Source: Nonlabens sp. Hel1_33_55 (GTDB lineage Bacteria > Bacteroidota > Bacteroidia > Flavobacteriales > Flavobacteriaceae). Taken from it: a stretch of DNA of 64,000 bases. The stretch spans positions 1,590,001 through 1,654,000 of the forward strand of contig NZ_LT627735.1 of assembly GCF_900101765.1 (NCBI RefSeq), given 5' to 3'. The position numbers and the translations under genes were made by a program. A model generated the notes under the pieces. The model was not told where the DNA came from and made no database searches. It saw nothing but the letters and a program-made list of their open reading frames with translations. Positions 56,206 through 63,381 of this stretch are shown here, in pieces. The first letter of the stretch is position 1; every line of letters begins with the position of its first letter.

Positions 56206-56559
56206 ATGACTGATTTAGTAAAATTCGTTCAAGACGAGTTTATTACAAAGAAAGAATTTCCAAAATTTGGACCTGGAGACACGATCACCGTGTTTTATGA
56301 AATTAAGGAAGGCGAGAAAAGCCGTACCCAGTTTTTCCGTGGTGTCGTACTACAGGTAAGAGGTTCTGGAGCAACTAAGACCTTTACAATTCGCAAAATG
56401 AGTGGTAACACAGGTGTTGAGCGTATCTTCCCTATGAACCTTCCAGCGATCCAGAAGATCGAGATGAACAAAGCAGGTAGTGTACGTAGAAAACGTATCT
56501 TCTACTTTAGAGAACTTACTGGTAAGAAAGCCCGTATCAAAGAGGCACGTAGAAAATAA
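56206..56559 (+). CDS. rplS: Large-subunit ribosomal protein bL19
   Basis: 117 residues, typical length. It has the L19 core: FGPGDTITVFYEIKEGEKSRTQFFRGVVLQVRGSG (~22-56) and the GVERIFPMNLPAIQKIEMNKAGSVRRKRIFYFRELTGKKARIKEARR end. It sits at the 30S-50S interface. Own promoter at 56102-56133 and terminator at 56581-56610. Confidence 0.97.
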   Translation: MTDLVKFVQDEFITKKEFPKFGPGDTITVFYEIKEGEKSRTQFFRGVVLQVRGSGATKTFTIRKMSGNTGVERIFPMNLPAIQKIEMNKAGSVRRKRIFYFRELTGKKARIKEARRK

Positions 56560-56580
56560 TCTACCTTATCTAGCAATATT

Positions 56581-56610
56581 AAAAACCGTTTCCTTCCAGA
56601 GACGGTTTTT
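56581..56610 (+). terminator. Terminator of rplS
   Basis: AAAAACCGTTTC / GAGACGGTTTTT stem (12 bp with one G-T) and 6-base loop, followed by TT, 21 bases after the stop. Confidence 0.88.
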
Positions 56611-56636
56611 TTATGCGGTTGTTTTTGGATGGAGTT

Positions 56637-56652
56637 CGCTTTCGCGAAAGCG
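56637..56652. repeat. Iterated palindrome copy, between rplS and idh
   Basis: Exact CGCTTTCGCGAAAGCG, preceded by TGGAGTT, which is the mirror of the AACTC(C)A tail found to the right of other copies. Confidence 0.95.
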
Positions 56653-56862
56653 TGCAAGCTATTAAACAGGTTAATAAAAGAATAGACATTTAATAAAAGA
56701 ATAGCCATGCTCATCCAAAGTTTCATTAACACGGCTGGTTTCAAACAGATAAAATCACAGGAAATCATCAAATCTTTATACAATTACCAAAAAGGCAATT
56801 GATTTACCCTTTGAAAGTGCTAAGCCTAAGCAAAAACCTCGTTAAAACAGCCATATACCTAT

Positions 56863-56870
56863 TATATTTG
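56863..56870 (+). promoter_or_regulatory. -7 box of idh
   Basis: TATATTTG, full match to TAnnTTTG, 53 bases before the ATG. The -33 element is weak. Confidence 0.5.
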
Positions 56871-56923
56871 TAGGCCGCACTTATGAGTGCCTTTGAAATT
56901 AATTTTAATAAATAAGTACATAC

Positions 56924-59143
56924 ATGTCCACCCAAAATCCAAAAATTATATACACCAAAACCGATGAAGCGCCAGCACTGGCTACGGCATCGTTTTTACC
57001 TATTGTCAAGAAATTTATCGAGCCCGCAGGTATTGATATTGAGACAAAAAATATCTCGTTAGCGGCGCGTATACTTGCTGTATTTCCAGATCGATTGGGC
57101 GACAAAAAAGTACCAGATGCCTTAGCTCAACTAGGCGAACTAGTAACCAAAGAAGAGGCTAACGTCATCAAATTGCCAAACATCAGTGCATCTGTTCCAC
57201 AATTGAATGATGCCATTAAGGAATTAAAGGCTAAAGGTTATGACCTGCCTGAATATCCAGAAGAAGCTAAAACGGACGAGGAAAAAGATATTAAAAAGCG
57301 CTATGACAGCGTGAAAGGAAGTGCTGTAAATCCAGTACTACGTGAAGGGAATTCTGACCGTCGTGCACCTAAACCCGTGAAGCAGTATGCAAAGAATAAT
57401 CCTCACAGTATGGGCGCATGGAGCAAGGACTCTAAGTCTCATGTTTCTACAATGGATCACGGCGATTTTGCACACAATGAAAAAAGTGTCACCCTAAATA
57501 AAGCGACTACTGTCAACATCCAACTGGTAGATACTGATAAGAATACGCACATGCTTAAAGAAGGTCTTGCCCTCAAAGCTGGCGAGATTATGGATGCTAC
57601 TTTTATGAGTAAGGATGAACTTCTTGACTTTTTAGAAGATCAAATGGTGGATGCTCGTGAGAAAGATGTCTTGTTCTCATTACACATGAAAGCAACCATG
57701 ATGAAGGTTTCTGACCCTATCATTTTTGGTCATGCCGTTCGCACCTTCTTTAAATCAGTTTTTGATAAATATGGTAAAGACCTAGAGAAGATAGGAGTTG
57801 ATGTAAATAATGGTTTAGGAGATCTACTGAGCAAATTACACGAACTACCAGACGATAAAAAAGAAGATATTCAAGATGAGCTTAGACGTGTGATGGACTA
57901 CCGTCCAGATCTAGCGATGGTAAATTCTGATAACGGAATTACCAACCTACACGTTCCTAGTGATGTTATTATTGATGCCTCCATGCCCGCCATGATTAGA
58001 AATTCTGGTCAAATGTGGAATAAGGATGGAGAATCACAAGATACTAAGGCTGTTATTCCTGATAGTTCCTATGCTGGAATCTATGCGGCCACTATTGATT
58101 TTTGTAGAGAGCATGGTGCTTTTGATCCACGTACCATGGGAACAGTTCCCAATGTAGGTTTGATGGCTCAAAAAGCCGAAGAGTACGGTTCCCACGATAA
58201 GACATTTGAAATTCCCAAAGCAGGAAAAGTACAAGTCGTCGACGCTGATGGTAATGTACTAATGGAGCATAAAGTTGAAGCTGGAGATATCTGGAGAGCC
58301 TGTCAGACAAAAGACGCACCTATTCAAGATTGGGTAAAACTTGCTGTTTCTAGAGCTAAAGCTACTGGTGATCCCGCTATTTTCTGGTTGGATGAGAAGC
58401 GTGCCCATGATGCAGAGATCATTAAAAAGGTAGATAAATACCTTAAGGATCACGATACCAAAGGACTGGATATCACAATCCAATCACCTATTGAGGCTAC
58501 TAAAGTGACGTTGCAACGTATGAAGGATGGTAAGGACACAATCTCTGTTACTGGAAATGTATTACGTGATTATAATACGGACCTCTTCCCTATCCTTGAA
58601 GTAGGAACGAGCGCTAAGATGCTTTCCATCGTTCCATTGATGAATGGTGGTGGATTGTTTGAAACAGGTGCAGGTGGATCTGCTCCTAAGCACGTGCAAC
58701 AGTTTGAAAAGGAAAACCACTTGCGTTGGGATTCTTTGGGAGAATTCCTGGCATTAGCTGTTTCTTTGGAGCATACTGCAGAAAAGTACGACAACAAAAA
58801 AGCGCAAATCATCGCAGATGCTTTGGATAAGGCAACAGAGAAATTCTTAACCAACAAAAAATCGCCTTCCCGTAAAGTGAATGAATTGGATAATCGTGGC
58901 TCTCACTACTACCTTGCACTATACTGGGCTCAGGAACTTGCAAATCAATCCAAGGATTCAGATCTAGCAAAACATTTCAGTAAGCTTGCAAAAGACCTAG
59001 CTGAAAATGAGGATAAGATCACGCAAGAACTTATTGAAGTTCAAGGCAAGTCGATGGATATAGGTGGTTATTACTTACCAGATCCAGAAAAGGAAGAAAA
59101 AGCAATGAGACCTAGTAAAACACTCAATGCGATTATAGGTTAG
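56924..59143 (+). CDS. NADP-dependent isocitrate dehydrogenase, monomeric type
   Basis: 739 residues, the length of the ~80-kDa monomeric IDH. Diagnostic stretches: IIYTKTDEAPALATASFLPI (4-23), LREGNSDRRAPKPVKQYAKNNPHSMGAW (~137-164), VMDYRPDLAMVNSDNGITNLHVPSDVIIDASMPAMIRNSGQMW, and GGGLFETGAGGSAPKHVQQF (~583-602). It oxidises isocitrate to 2-oxoglutarate with NADP+ in the TCA cycle. Single gene with terminator at 59163-59192. No recent-transfer sign. Confidence 0.96.
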   Translation: MSTQNPKIIYTKTDEAPALATASFLPIVKKFIEPAGIDIETKNISLAARILAVFPDRLGDKKVPDALAQLGELVTKEEANVIKLPNISASVPQLNDAIKELKAKGYDLPEYPEEAKTDEEKDIKKRYDSVKGSAVNPVLREGNSDRRAPKPVKQYAKNNPHSMGAWSKDSKSHVSTMDHGDFAHNEKSVTLNKATTVNIQLVDTDKNTHMLKEGLALKAGEIMDATFMSKDELLDFLEDQMVDAREKDVLFSLHMKATMMKVSDPIIFGHAVRTFFKSVFDKYGKDLEKIGVDVNNGLGDLLSKLHELPDDKKEDIQDELRRVMDYRPDLAMVNSDNGITNLHVPSDVIIDASMPAMIRNSGQMWNKDGESQDTKAVIPDSSYAGIYAATIDFCREHGAFDPRTMGTVPNVGLMAQKAEEYGSHDKTFEIPKAGKVQVVDADGNVLMEHKVEAGDIWRACQTKDAPIQDWVKLAVSRAKATGDPAIFWLDEKRAHDAEIIKKVDKYLKDHDTKGLDITIQSPIEATKVTLQRMKDGKDTISVTGNVLRDYNTDLFPILEVGTSAKMLSIVPLMNGGGLFETGAGGSAPKHVQQFEKENHLRWDSLGEFLALAVSLEHTAEKYDNKKAQIIADALDKATEKFLTNKKSPSRKVNELDNRGSHYYLALYWAQELANQSKDSDLAKHFSKLAKDLAENEDKITQELIEVQGKSMDIGGYYLPDPEKEEKAMRPSKTLNAIIG

Positions 59144-59162
59144 ACTTGATTTCATAAAATCT

Positions 59163-59192
59163 AAAAGCCCGATGTTTTCACATCGGGCTTTT
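59163..59192 (+). terminator. Terminator of idh
   Basis: AAAAGCCCGATG / CATCGGGCTTTT stem (12 bp, loop TTTTCA) followed by more T, 19 bases after the stop. Confidence 0.93.
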
Positions 59193-59238
59193 TTTAGGGT
59201 TAATTTTAAATACTGATCTTTAGTCAAATAACTACCAG

Positions 59239-59652
59239 ATGCTAGCCATTCTACCTTATGATTCTCCACTTCTTAATTCACTGATGTATGCGCATCTCAT
59301 AACTGTGATTCCGTGCATTTTCATTGGTGGGTATTTATTGCTAGCCTATAAAGGAACGCCCATACATAAATTATTGGGTAAGATTTATATGTCATTAATG
59401 CTGGTAACCGCAGTGATTACGGTTTTCCTGCCGGCAAATGTGGGGCCACAGCTGTTGGATCATTTTGGATGGATTCATCTATTTACGGTGCTGACTCTTT
59501 GGACAATTCCTACAGCTTATATAGCCATTAGGAAAAGACACATAAAGGCTCACAAGCGCAAGATGATTTTTCTTTACGTTGGTGCGATTAAGATTGCCGG
59601 CGGTTTCACTTTAGTTCCGGGACGCTATTTACATGGAGTGATTTTTGGATAG
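59239..59652 (+). CDS. DUF2306 family membrane protein
   Basis: 137 residues with four hydrophobic segments. The HKLLGKIYMSLMLVTAVITVFLP (~49-71), WIHLFTVLTLWTIPTAYIAIRKRHIKAHKRKM and FLYVGAIKIAGGFTLVPGRYLHGVIFG blocks fit DUF2306, which may bind haem through its histidines. Function unknown. A degenerate palindrome copy follows its stop by 2 bases. Confidence 0.8.
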   Translation: MLAILPYDSPLLNSLMYAHLITVIPCIFIGGYLLLAYKGTPIHKLLGKIYMSLMLVTAVITVFLPANVGPQLLDHFGWIHLFTVLTLWTIPTAYIAIRKRHIKAHKRKMIFLYVGAIKIAGGFTLVPGRYLHGVIFG

Positions 59653-59654
59653 TT

Positions 59655-59670
59655 CGCTTTCGCGCAAGCG
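59655..59670. repeat. Iterated palindrome copy, one mismatch
   Basis: CGCTTTCGCGCAAGCG, 2 bases after the DUF2306 stop, preceded by AGTT. One A-to-C change breaks the inner palindrome. Confidence 0.85.
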
Positions 59671-59681
59671 AAAACAAAAAA

Positions 59682-59704
59682 ACCGCTTCGCAAAACGAAA
59701 CGGT
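59682..59704 (-). terminator. Terminator of the MBL hydrolase gene
   Basis: ACCGcTTCG / CGAAaCGGT stem with CAAAA loop. The A-run on the left gives a U-tract on the minus-strand RNA, 23 bases past the stop. Confidence 0.8.
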
Positions 59705-59727
59705 CTCAAATAATATTACTTATGGAA

Positions 59728-60522
59728 CTAGCCTCTTTCTGGATACCAGTTCATGAACGTCACTTCAATATCTTCATTTCCTTGGTTCACCAATGATTTG
59801 AATTTATCTATATCACTTAAACCATTCTGGCCGCGATAGTGATACGGAATAACTTCTACTGGAGCAAATTCAATCACAGCGTCTGCTGCCTGCTCAACAT
59901 CCATGGTGTAAGGAAGGTTCATACAAACGAATGCTTTATCAATATTTTCAAGGCTTCTCATCTCTGGAGTACCTTCAGTATCTCCTGAAACGTAAACTCT
60001 GTATCCATCACTCTCTATTACATAACCGTTTCCAACTCCTTCTGGATGATTGTTCAGGCGGCCTTTAGTGATGTTGTACATCGCAACTGCGTTTACTGTG
60101 ATACCATCTACAGCTTCTGAATCACCATTATTCAAAACGGTTGTATCAAAGTCAGCTCCCAATTTATCTGCTACCGCTTGTGGAGCAAATAACATGGCGT
60201 TATCATTCATAACAGCTTTTAAAGTCGCTGGGGCCATGTGATCACCGTGCGTATGAGTAATCAAAATCATATCTGCCGGTGGCATACCTTCAAAAGCACT
60301 AGCGCCACCTACTGGATCTAAATAAATTACCTTATCATTCCAATTCATTACAAAAGTGGCGTGCGATATAGGCATGATCTCAATGTTGGGCATTTCATCA
60401 GATTCCATGGCCATTTCTTCTTGTTCCATCTGGTTATCTGCCGTATCCATTGTTGTTTCTTCTTTTTCCTTGCAAGAGCTGAATAGCACCAGCATTAGTA
60501 GGAATCCCATAATATTTTTCAT
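59728..60522 (-). CDS. MBL-fold metal-dependent hydrolase lipoprotein
   Basis: 264 residues. A lipobox ends at Cys17 (VLFSSC). After an acidic linker comes a metallo-beta-lactamase domain with VMNWNDKVIYLDPVGG, the metal motif ILITHTHGDHMAP (~85-97), VSGDTEGTPEM (~174-184) and a C-terminal IPYHYRGQ. The UlaG-like subgroup of MBL hydrolases fits; the substrate is unknown. Monocistronic, minus strand. Confidence 0.9.
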   Translation of the reverse strand: MKNIMGFLLMLVLFSSCKEKEETTMDTADNQMEQEEMAMESDEMPNIEIMPISHATFVMNWNDKVIYLDPVGGASAFEGMPPADMILITHTHGDHMAPATLKAVMNDNAMLFAPQAVADKLGADFDTTVLNNGDSEAVDGITVNAVAMYNITKGRLNNHPEGVGNGYVIESDGYRVYVSGDTEGTPEMRSLENIDKAFVCMNLPYTMDVEQAADAVIEFAPVEVIPYHYRGQNGLSDIDKFKSLVNQGNEDIEVTFMNWYPERG

Positions 60523-60687
60523 GATTGTGTTTTGATCAAATATAATTTTGGGAAGATCGATCTCCTGTTAATTAAAACAGAAAGTCAATAATATGGCTAT
60601 CAGCTTCTTGAAGATAGCTGTACTATAATTATATTATGGACCATCGGGCAAAATCAGTTGAAATCCCTGTCATTCTCCAAAATGCGC

Positions 60688-60695
60688 TAGCTTTG
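60688..60695 (+). promoter_or_regulatory. -7 box of the PLP enzyme/bshB1 operon
   Basis: TAGCTTTG, full match to TAnnTTTG, ending 17 bases before the ATG at 60713, so the leader would be about 10 bases. Confidence 0.5.
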
Positions 60696-60712
60696 CCCAT
60701 CACCATACGATT

Positions 60713-61867
60713 ATGAAGAATAAGAGAAATGTCAACTATACCTGCGTTCATGCGGGCGAGCTTAAGGACACGATTTACGGCGGTGCGACCGCACCTATTT
60801 ATACCTCAACGACTTATGATTATCGTGGACCAGGTACGAATCTGTATCCGCGATATTTCAACACGCCTAACCAGGTGGCACTGGCACAAAAGATGTCTGC
60901 ACTGGAGCATACAGAATCGTCATTGATCTTCGGTAGTGGTATGGCCGCTATTAGTGCGGTTTTTATGGCATTCTTGAAAACTGGCGATCACGTCGTTATG
61001 CAAAGAGCTATTTATGGCGGTACATCACATTTTGCCGCAGCAGAATTTGATCGTGTGGGAATCACCTACACCATGCTGGAACACATCAATGAAGACACCA
61101 TGAAGGAGGCTGTTCAGGATAACACCCAGATGCTGTACATTGAGACACCTAGCAATCCGCTGTTGGAAATTACTGATATTGAAATAGTTTCCGCTTTCGC
61201 GAAAGCGAACTCCATAACAACCGTTATCGATAACACTTTTGCTTCTCCTATCAACCAAAATCCTGCAGATCTAGGCATTGACCTGATCATTCATAGTGCG
61301 ACCAAATATCTGGGCGGTCACAGTGATATATGTGCAGGAACCGTTAGCGGTACACAAAAACATATGGAACGTTTATGGAAAACGGCCAAAAATTATGGCG
61401 GTAGCTTAAGTGATGTAACCGTTCATTTATTAGAACGAAGTATCAAAACGCTCGCATTGCGAGTAAAGCAGCAATCAAAAACTGCTCTAAAACTGGCGCA
61501 ATTCCTCGAGAAACATCCAGACATGCAGCAGGTGAATTATCCTGGATTGAAATCACATCCTAACCATCAAATTGCCAAAAAGCAGATGCATGCCTATGGC
61601 GGTATGATGTCATTTGAATTGAAAAACCATATAGATCACGATGACTTTTTAGAAGAATTAAAAGTCATTAAACCTGCCTTGAGCCTTGCTGGAGTAGAAT
61701 CAACAATTCTATCACCAGCACTAACGTCGCATAGCCTCATGACGGCTGAAGAGCGTAAAGAACAAGGAATTACCGATAGATTACTAAGATTCTCAGTAGG
61801 AATTGAGGAGTTTAATATTCTTGTGGACGATCTAGAACAGGCACTTGAAAAAAGCCGAAAAAGATAA
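60713..61867 (+). CDS. Cys/Met metabolism PLP enzyme (cystathionine gamma-synthase/lyase or methionine gamma-lyase)
   Basis: 384 residues. PLP fold type I with YGGATAPIYTSTTYDYRGPG (~23-42), SSLIFGSGMAAISAVFMAFLKTGDHVV, YIETPSNPLLEI (~142-153), DNTFASP, and Lys in the HSATKYLGGHSD motif (~194-205). The exact reaction among trans-sulfuration, lyase and synthase members is not decided by these motifs. Palindrome copy 61192-61207 is read as AFAKA in the ISAxAKAN helix before DNTF, a position where relatives also have small residues. It is 3 bases before bshB1, which suggests a cysteine-supply link to bacillithiol. Confidence 0.88.
   Translation: MKNKRNVNYTCVHAGELKDTIYGGATAPIYTSTTYDYRGPGTNLYPRYFNTPNQVALAQKMSALEHTESSLIFGSGMAAISAVFMAFLKTGDHVVMQRAIYGGTSHFAAAEFDRVGITYTMLEHINEDTMKEAVQDNTQMLYIETPSNPLLEITDIEIVSAFAKANSITTVIDNTFASPINQNPADLGIDLIIHSATKYLGGHSDICAGTVSGTQKHMERLWKTAKNYGGSLSDVTVHLLERSIKTLALRVKQQSKTALKLAQFLEKHPDMQQVNYPGLKSHPNHQIAKKQMHAYGGMMSFELKNHIDHDDFLEELKVIKPALSLAGVESTILSPALTSHSLMTAEERKEQGITDRLLRFSVGIEEFNILVDDLEQALEKSRKR
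61192..61207. repeat. Iterated palindrome copy, inside PLP enzyme gene
   Basis: Exact CGCTTTCGCGAAAGCG followed by AACTCCAT; read as AFAKA. Confidence 0.95.
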
Positions 61868-61870
61868 ATA

Positions 61871-62587
61871 ATGAAGTTAGATATACTTGCCATAGGATCA
61901 CATCCTGATGACATAGAATTGAGTTGTGCCGGAACGCTGGCTAAGGAAGCCGCCAAAGGCAAAACCATAGGAATACTAGATCTCACTCGCGGCGAATTGG
62001 GAACTAGAGGCACTCCAGAAATACGCGATCAAGAAGCTGCAGACGCAGCTAAGGTTTTAGGCGTCGAGGTAAGAGAAAATCTAGAATTCGCAGATGGATT
62101 TTTTACCAACGACAAGCAACACCAGCTTAAGATTGTTGAGATTATCAGAAAATATCAACCAGAAATTGTGATATGCAACGCGATCGATGACCGTCATCCA
62201 GATCATGCAAAAGGATCAGAGTTGACCAGCGTGAGCTGTTTTCTTTCTGGATTACGCAAGATTGAAACAAAAGTGGATGGCAAAGTGCAAGAAGCATGGC
62301 GTCCTAAACACGTCTATCACTACATCCAGTGGAAGGATATTAAACCAGATGTGGTAGTCGATATCAGCGGATTTATTGAGACCAAGATAGATAGTGTCAA
62401 AGCTTATAAATCACAGTTCTTTGATCCAGATAACAATGAGCCTGCAACACCCATTAGTAGTAACAACTTTTTTGAATCGATACGATACAGAGCTGCTAAC
62501 CTAGGCCGACTCATAGGAACCGATCATGCAGAAGGTTTTACCGTTGAGCGCTATCCAGCAGTGGACTCCATCTTTGATTTAATATAA
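61871..62587 (+). CDS. bshB1: Bacillithiol biosynthesis deacetylase BshB1
   Basis: 238 residues of the LmbE/PIG-L fold: zinc motif GSHPDDIELSCAGTLA (~9-24), then GILDLTRGELGTRGTPEIRDQEAADAAKVLGV (~35-66), the BshB1 hallmark, and DDRHPDHAKGSEL (~112-124). It removes acetate from GlcNAc-malate to give GlcN-malate, the second step of bacillithiol synthesis. Bacillithiol is the main low-molecular-weight thiol in many Bacteroidota. It is 3 bases after the PLP enzyme gene in one operon. bshA and bshC are not in the window. Confidence 0.93.
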   Translation: MKLDILAIGSHPDDIELSCAGTLAKEAAKGKTIGILDLTRGELGTRGTPEIRDQEAADAAKVLGVEVRENLEFADGFFTNDKQHQLKIVEIIRKYQPEIVICNAIDDRHPDHAKGSELTSVSCFLSGLRKIETKVDGKVQEAWRPKHVYHYIQWKDIKPDVVVDISGFIETKIDSVKAYKSQFFDPDNNEPATPISSNNFFESIRYRAANLGRLIGTDHAEGFTVERYPAVDSIFDLI

Positions 62588-62601
62588 AACTGCTAAAACT
62601 A

Positions 62602-62631
62602 TTTGTCATTTTCAGAAATGCATTAAATTTG
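62602..62631 (+). promoter_or_regulatory. Promoter of tRNA-His
   Basis: TTTG (62602-62605), 18 bases, TAAATTTG (62624-62631). It is followed 64 bases later by the tRNA gene. Confidence 0.65.
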
Positions 62632-62694
62632 CATCCGCTTAACGGCTAGTGGTTGAATTCTTGAGATCCACTCTAATAAAACTCACATTGATAT

Positions 62695-62769
62695 GGTGGT
62701 TGTAGCTCAGTTGGTTAGAGCGCTGGTTTGTGGTGCCGGAAGTCGCGGGTTCGAGTCCCGTCTTCCACC
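62695..62769 (+). tRNA. tRNA-His (anticodon GTG)
   Basis: Cloverleaf with an anticodon loop TTGTGGT (anticodon GTG), D-arm GCTC...GAGC, T-loop TTCGAGT, and the extra G-1 (62695) opposite C73, specific to tRNA-His. The acceptor GTGGTTG against CTTCCAC has two apparent T-T mismatches (positions 5:68 and 6:67). CCA is not encoded. A terminator follows at 62772-62801. Confidence 0.93.
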
Positions 62770-62771
62770 CT

Positions 62772-62801
62772 AAAAGGTCTTAGAGAAATCTAGGGCCTTT
62801 T
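62772..62801 (+). terminator. Terminator of tRNA-His
   Basis: AAAAGGTCTTAGA / TCTAGGGCCTTTT stem (13 bp with two G-T pairs) and GAAA loop, followed by TT, directly after the tRNA. Confidence 0.88.
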
Positions 62802-62882
62802 TTAATGTAGCAAACTTTAAAAATGCAGCGCTTAAAACAGCATTACCGACCTTCGGAATAATCGTATTTAAGTGCATTTTTG

Positions 62883-63056
62883 TTAGTGAATCGCCTCTTC
62901 TCGACACTTCGACCAGCTCGGTGCATCGCTCTCGCTCGAAGCGGCTGGATAAATAGCATTCAAAAGCTGACAGTATTTACTCTTCTCAAAATTCAACTTT
63001 ATTAGCACAAAGTTTGTAAACCAGTATCGAGCGGCAGTCGAGATATGGTTTTATTC
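62883..63056. repeat. Tandem duplication unit 1
   Basis: It starts TAGTGAATCGCC, then has CTCGACACTTCGACCAGCTC, CTCTCGCTCGAAG, later AGTATTTACTCTT, CACAAAGTTTGTA and GTCGAGATATGGTTTT. All these blocks recur in the same order in unit 2, offset by 185-189 bases. Confidence 0.8.
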
Positions 63057-63067
63057 AAAAGCATTTC

Positions 63068-63275
63068 GGGTAATGAATCGCTCCTTCTCGACACTTCGAC
63101 CAGCTCAGTGCATCGCTCTCGCTCGAAGAGGCTTGATTTAAAGATTGCAGAAGCATGGCTAGTATTTACTCTTTTTGGAATTCAAGGTAACTATCACAAA
63201 GTTTGTAGACCAATATCGAGTGTTTCGACTTCGCTCAACATGAACTCCAGTCGAGATATGGTTTTGTTCAAATAC
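63068..63275. repeat. Tandem duplication unit 2, with 24 extra bases
   Basis: Same block order as unit 1. Between TATCGAG and GTCGAGATATGG it is 24 bases longer; the extra segment contains TTTCGACTTCGCTCAACATG, itself a common Bacteroidota-type short repeat. Confidence 0.8.
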
Positions 63276-63381
63276 CTAAACTTCCTAATAAGAATTTCCC
63301 TTAACACTTCGACAGGATGAGCGTAGCTAATTTGCTCAGAGTAAATATGAATAATACCAATGATGAACCGAGCATAAAAAA

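Larger units (their letters stand above)
56560..56923. other. Gene-free stretch between rplS and idh
   Basis: 364 bases. It holds the rplS terminator, a palindrome copy (56637-56652), a tandem duplication of 19 bases (56671-56689 and 56690-56708, one mismatch), and a -7 box TATATTTG (56863-56870) for idh. The reading frames across it give no credible protein. Confidence 0.65.
62771..63381. other. Gene-free, repeat-rich stretch before thrC
   Basis: 611 bases with no credible gene. It holds the tRNA-His terminator, a diverged tandem duplication (62883-63056 and 63068-63275), and several pieces of the CTTCGACxxGCTC repeat family (62898, 63087, 63225, 63305). The reading frame at 63045-63320 is made of these repeats and is rejected. 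Confidence 0.7.

Noticed and set aside
56502..56783. 93-codon minus-strand frame downstream of rplS
   Set aside because: Overlaps the rplS 3' end and its terminator; contains the palindrome (AFAKA) and has no protein family features.
62883..63275. CRISPR-like array
   Set aside because: Only two diverged units of ~190 bases with no short regular repeats or cas genes.
63045..63320. 91-codon plus-strand frame after tRNA-His
   Set aside because: Built from the tandem duplication and short repeats; SIS/SRS-rich composition is an artefact of the CTTCGAC repeats.
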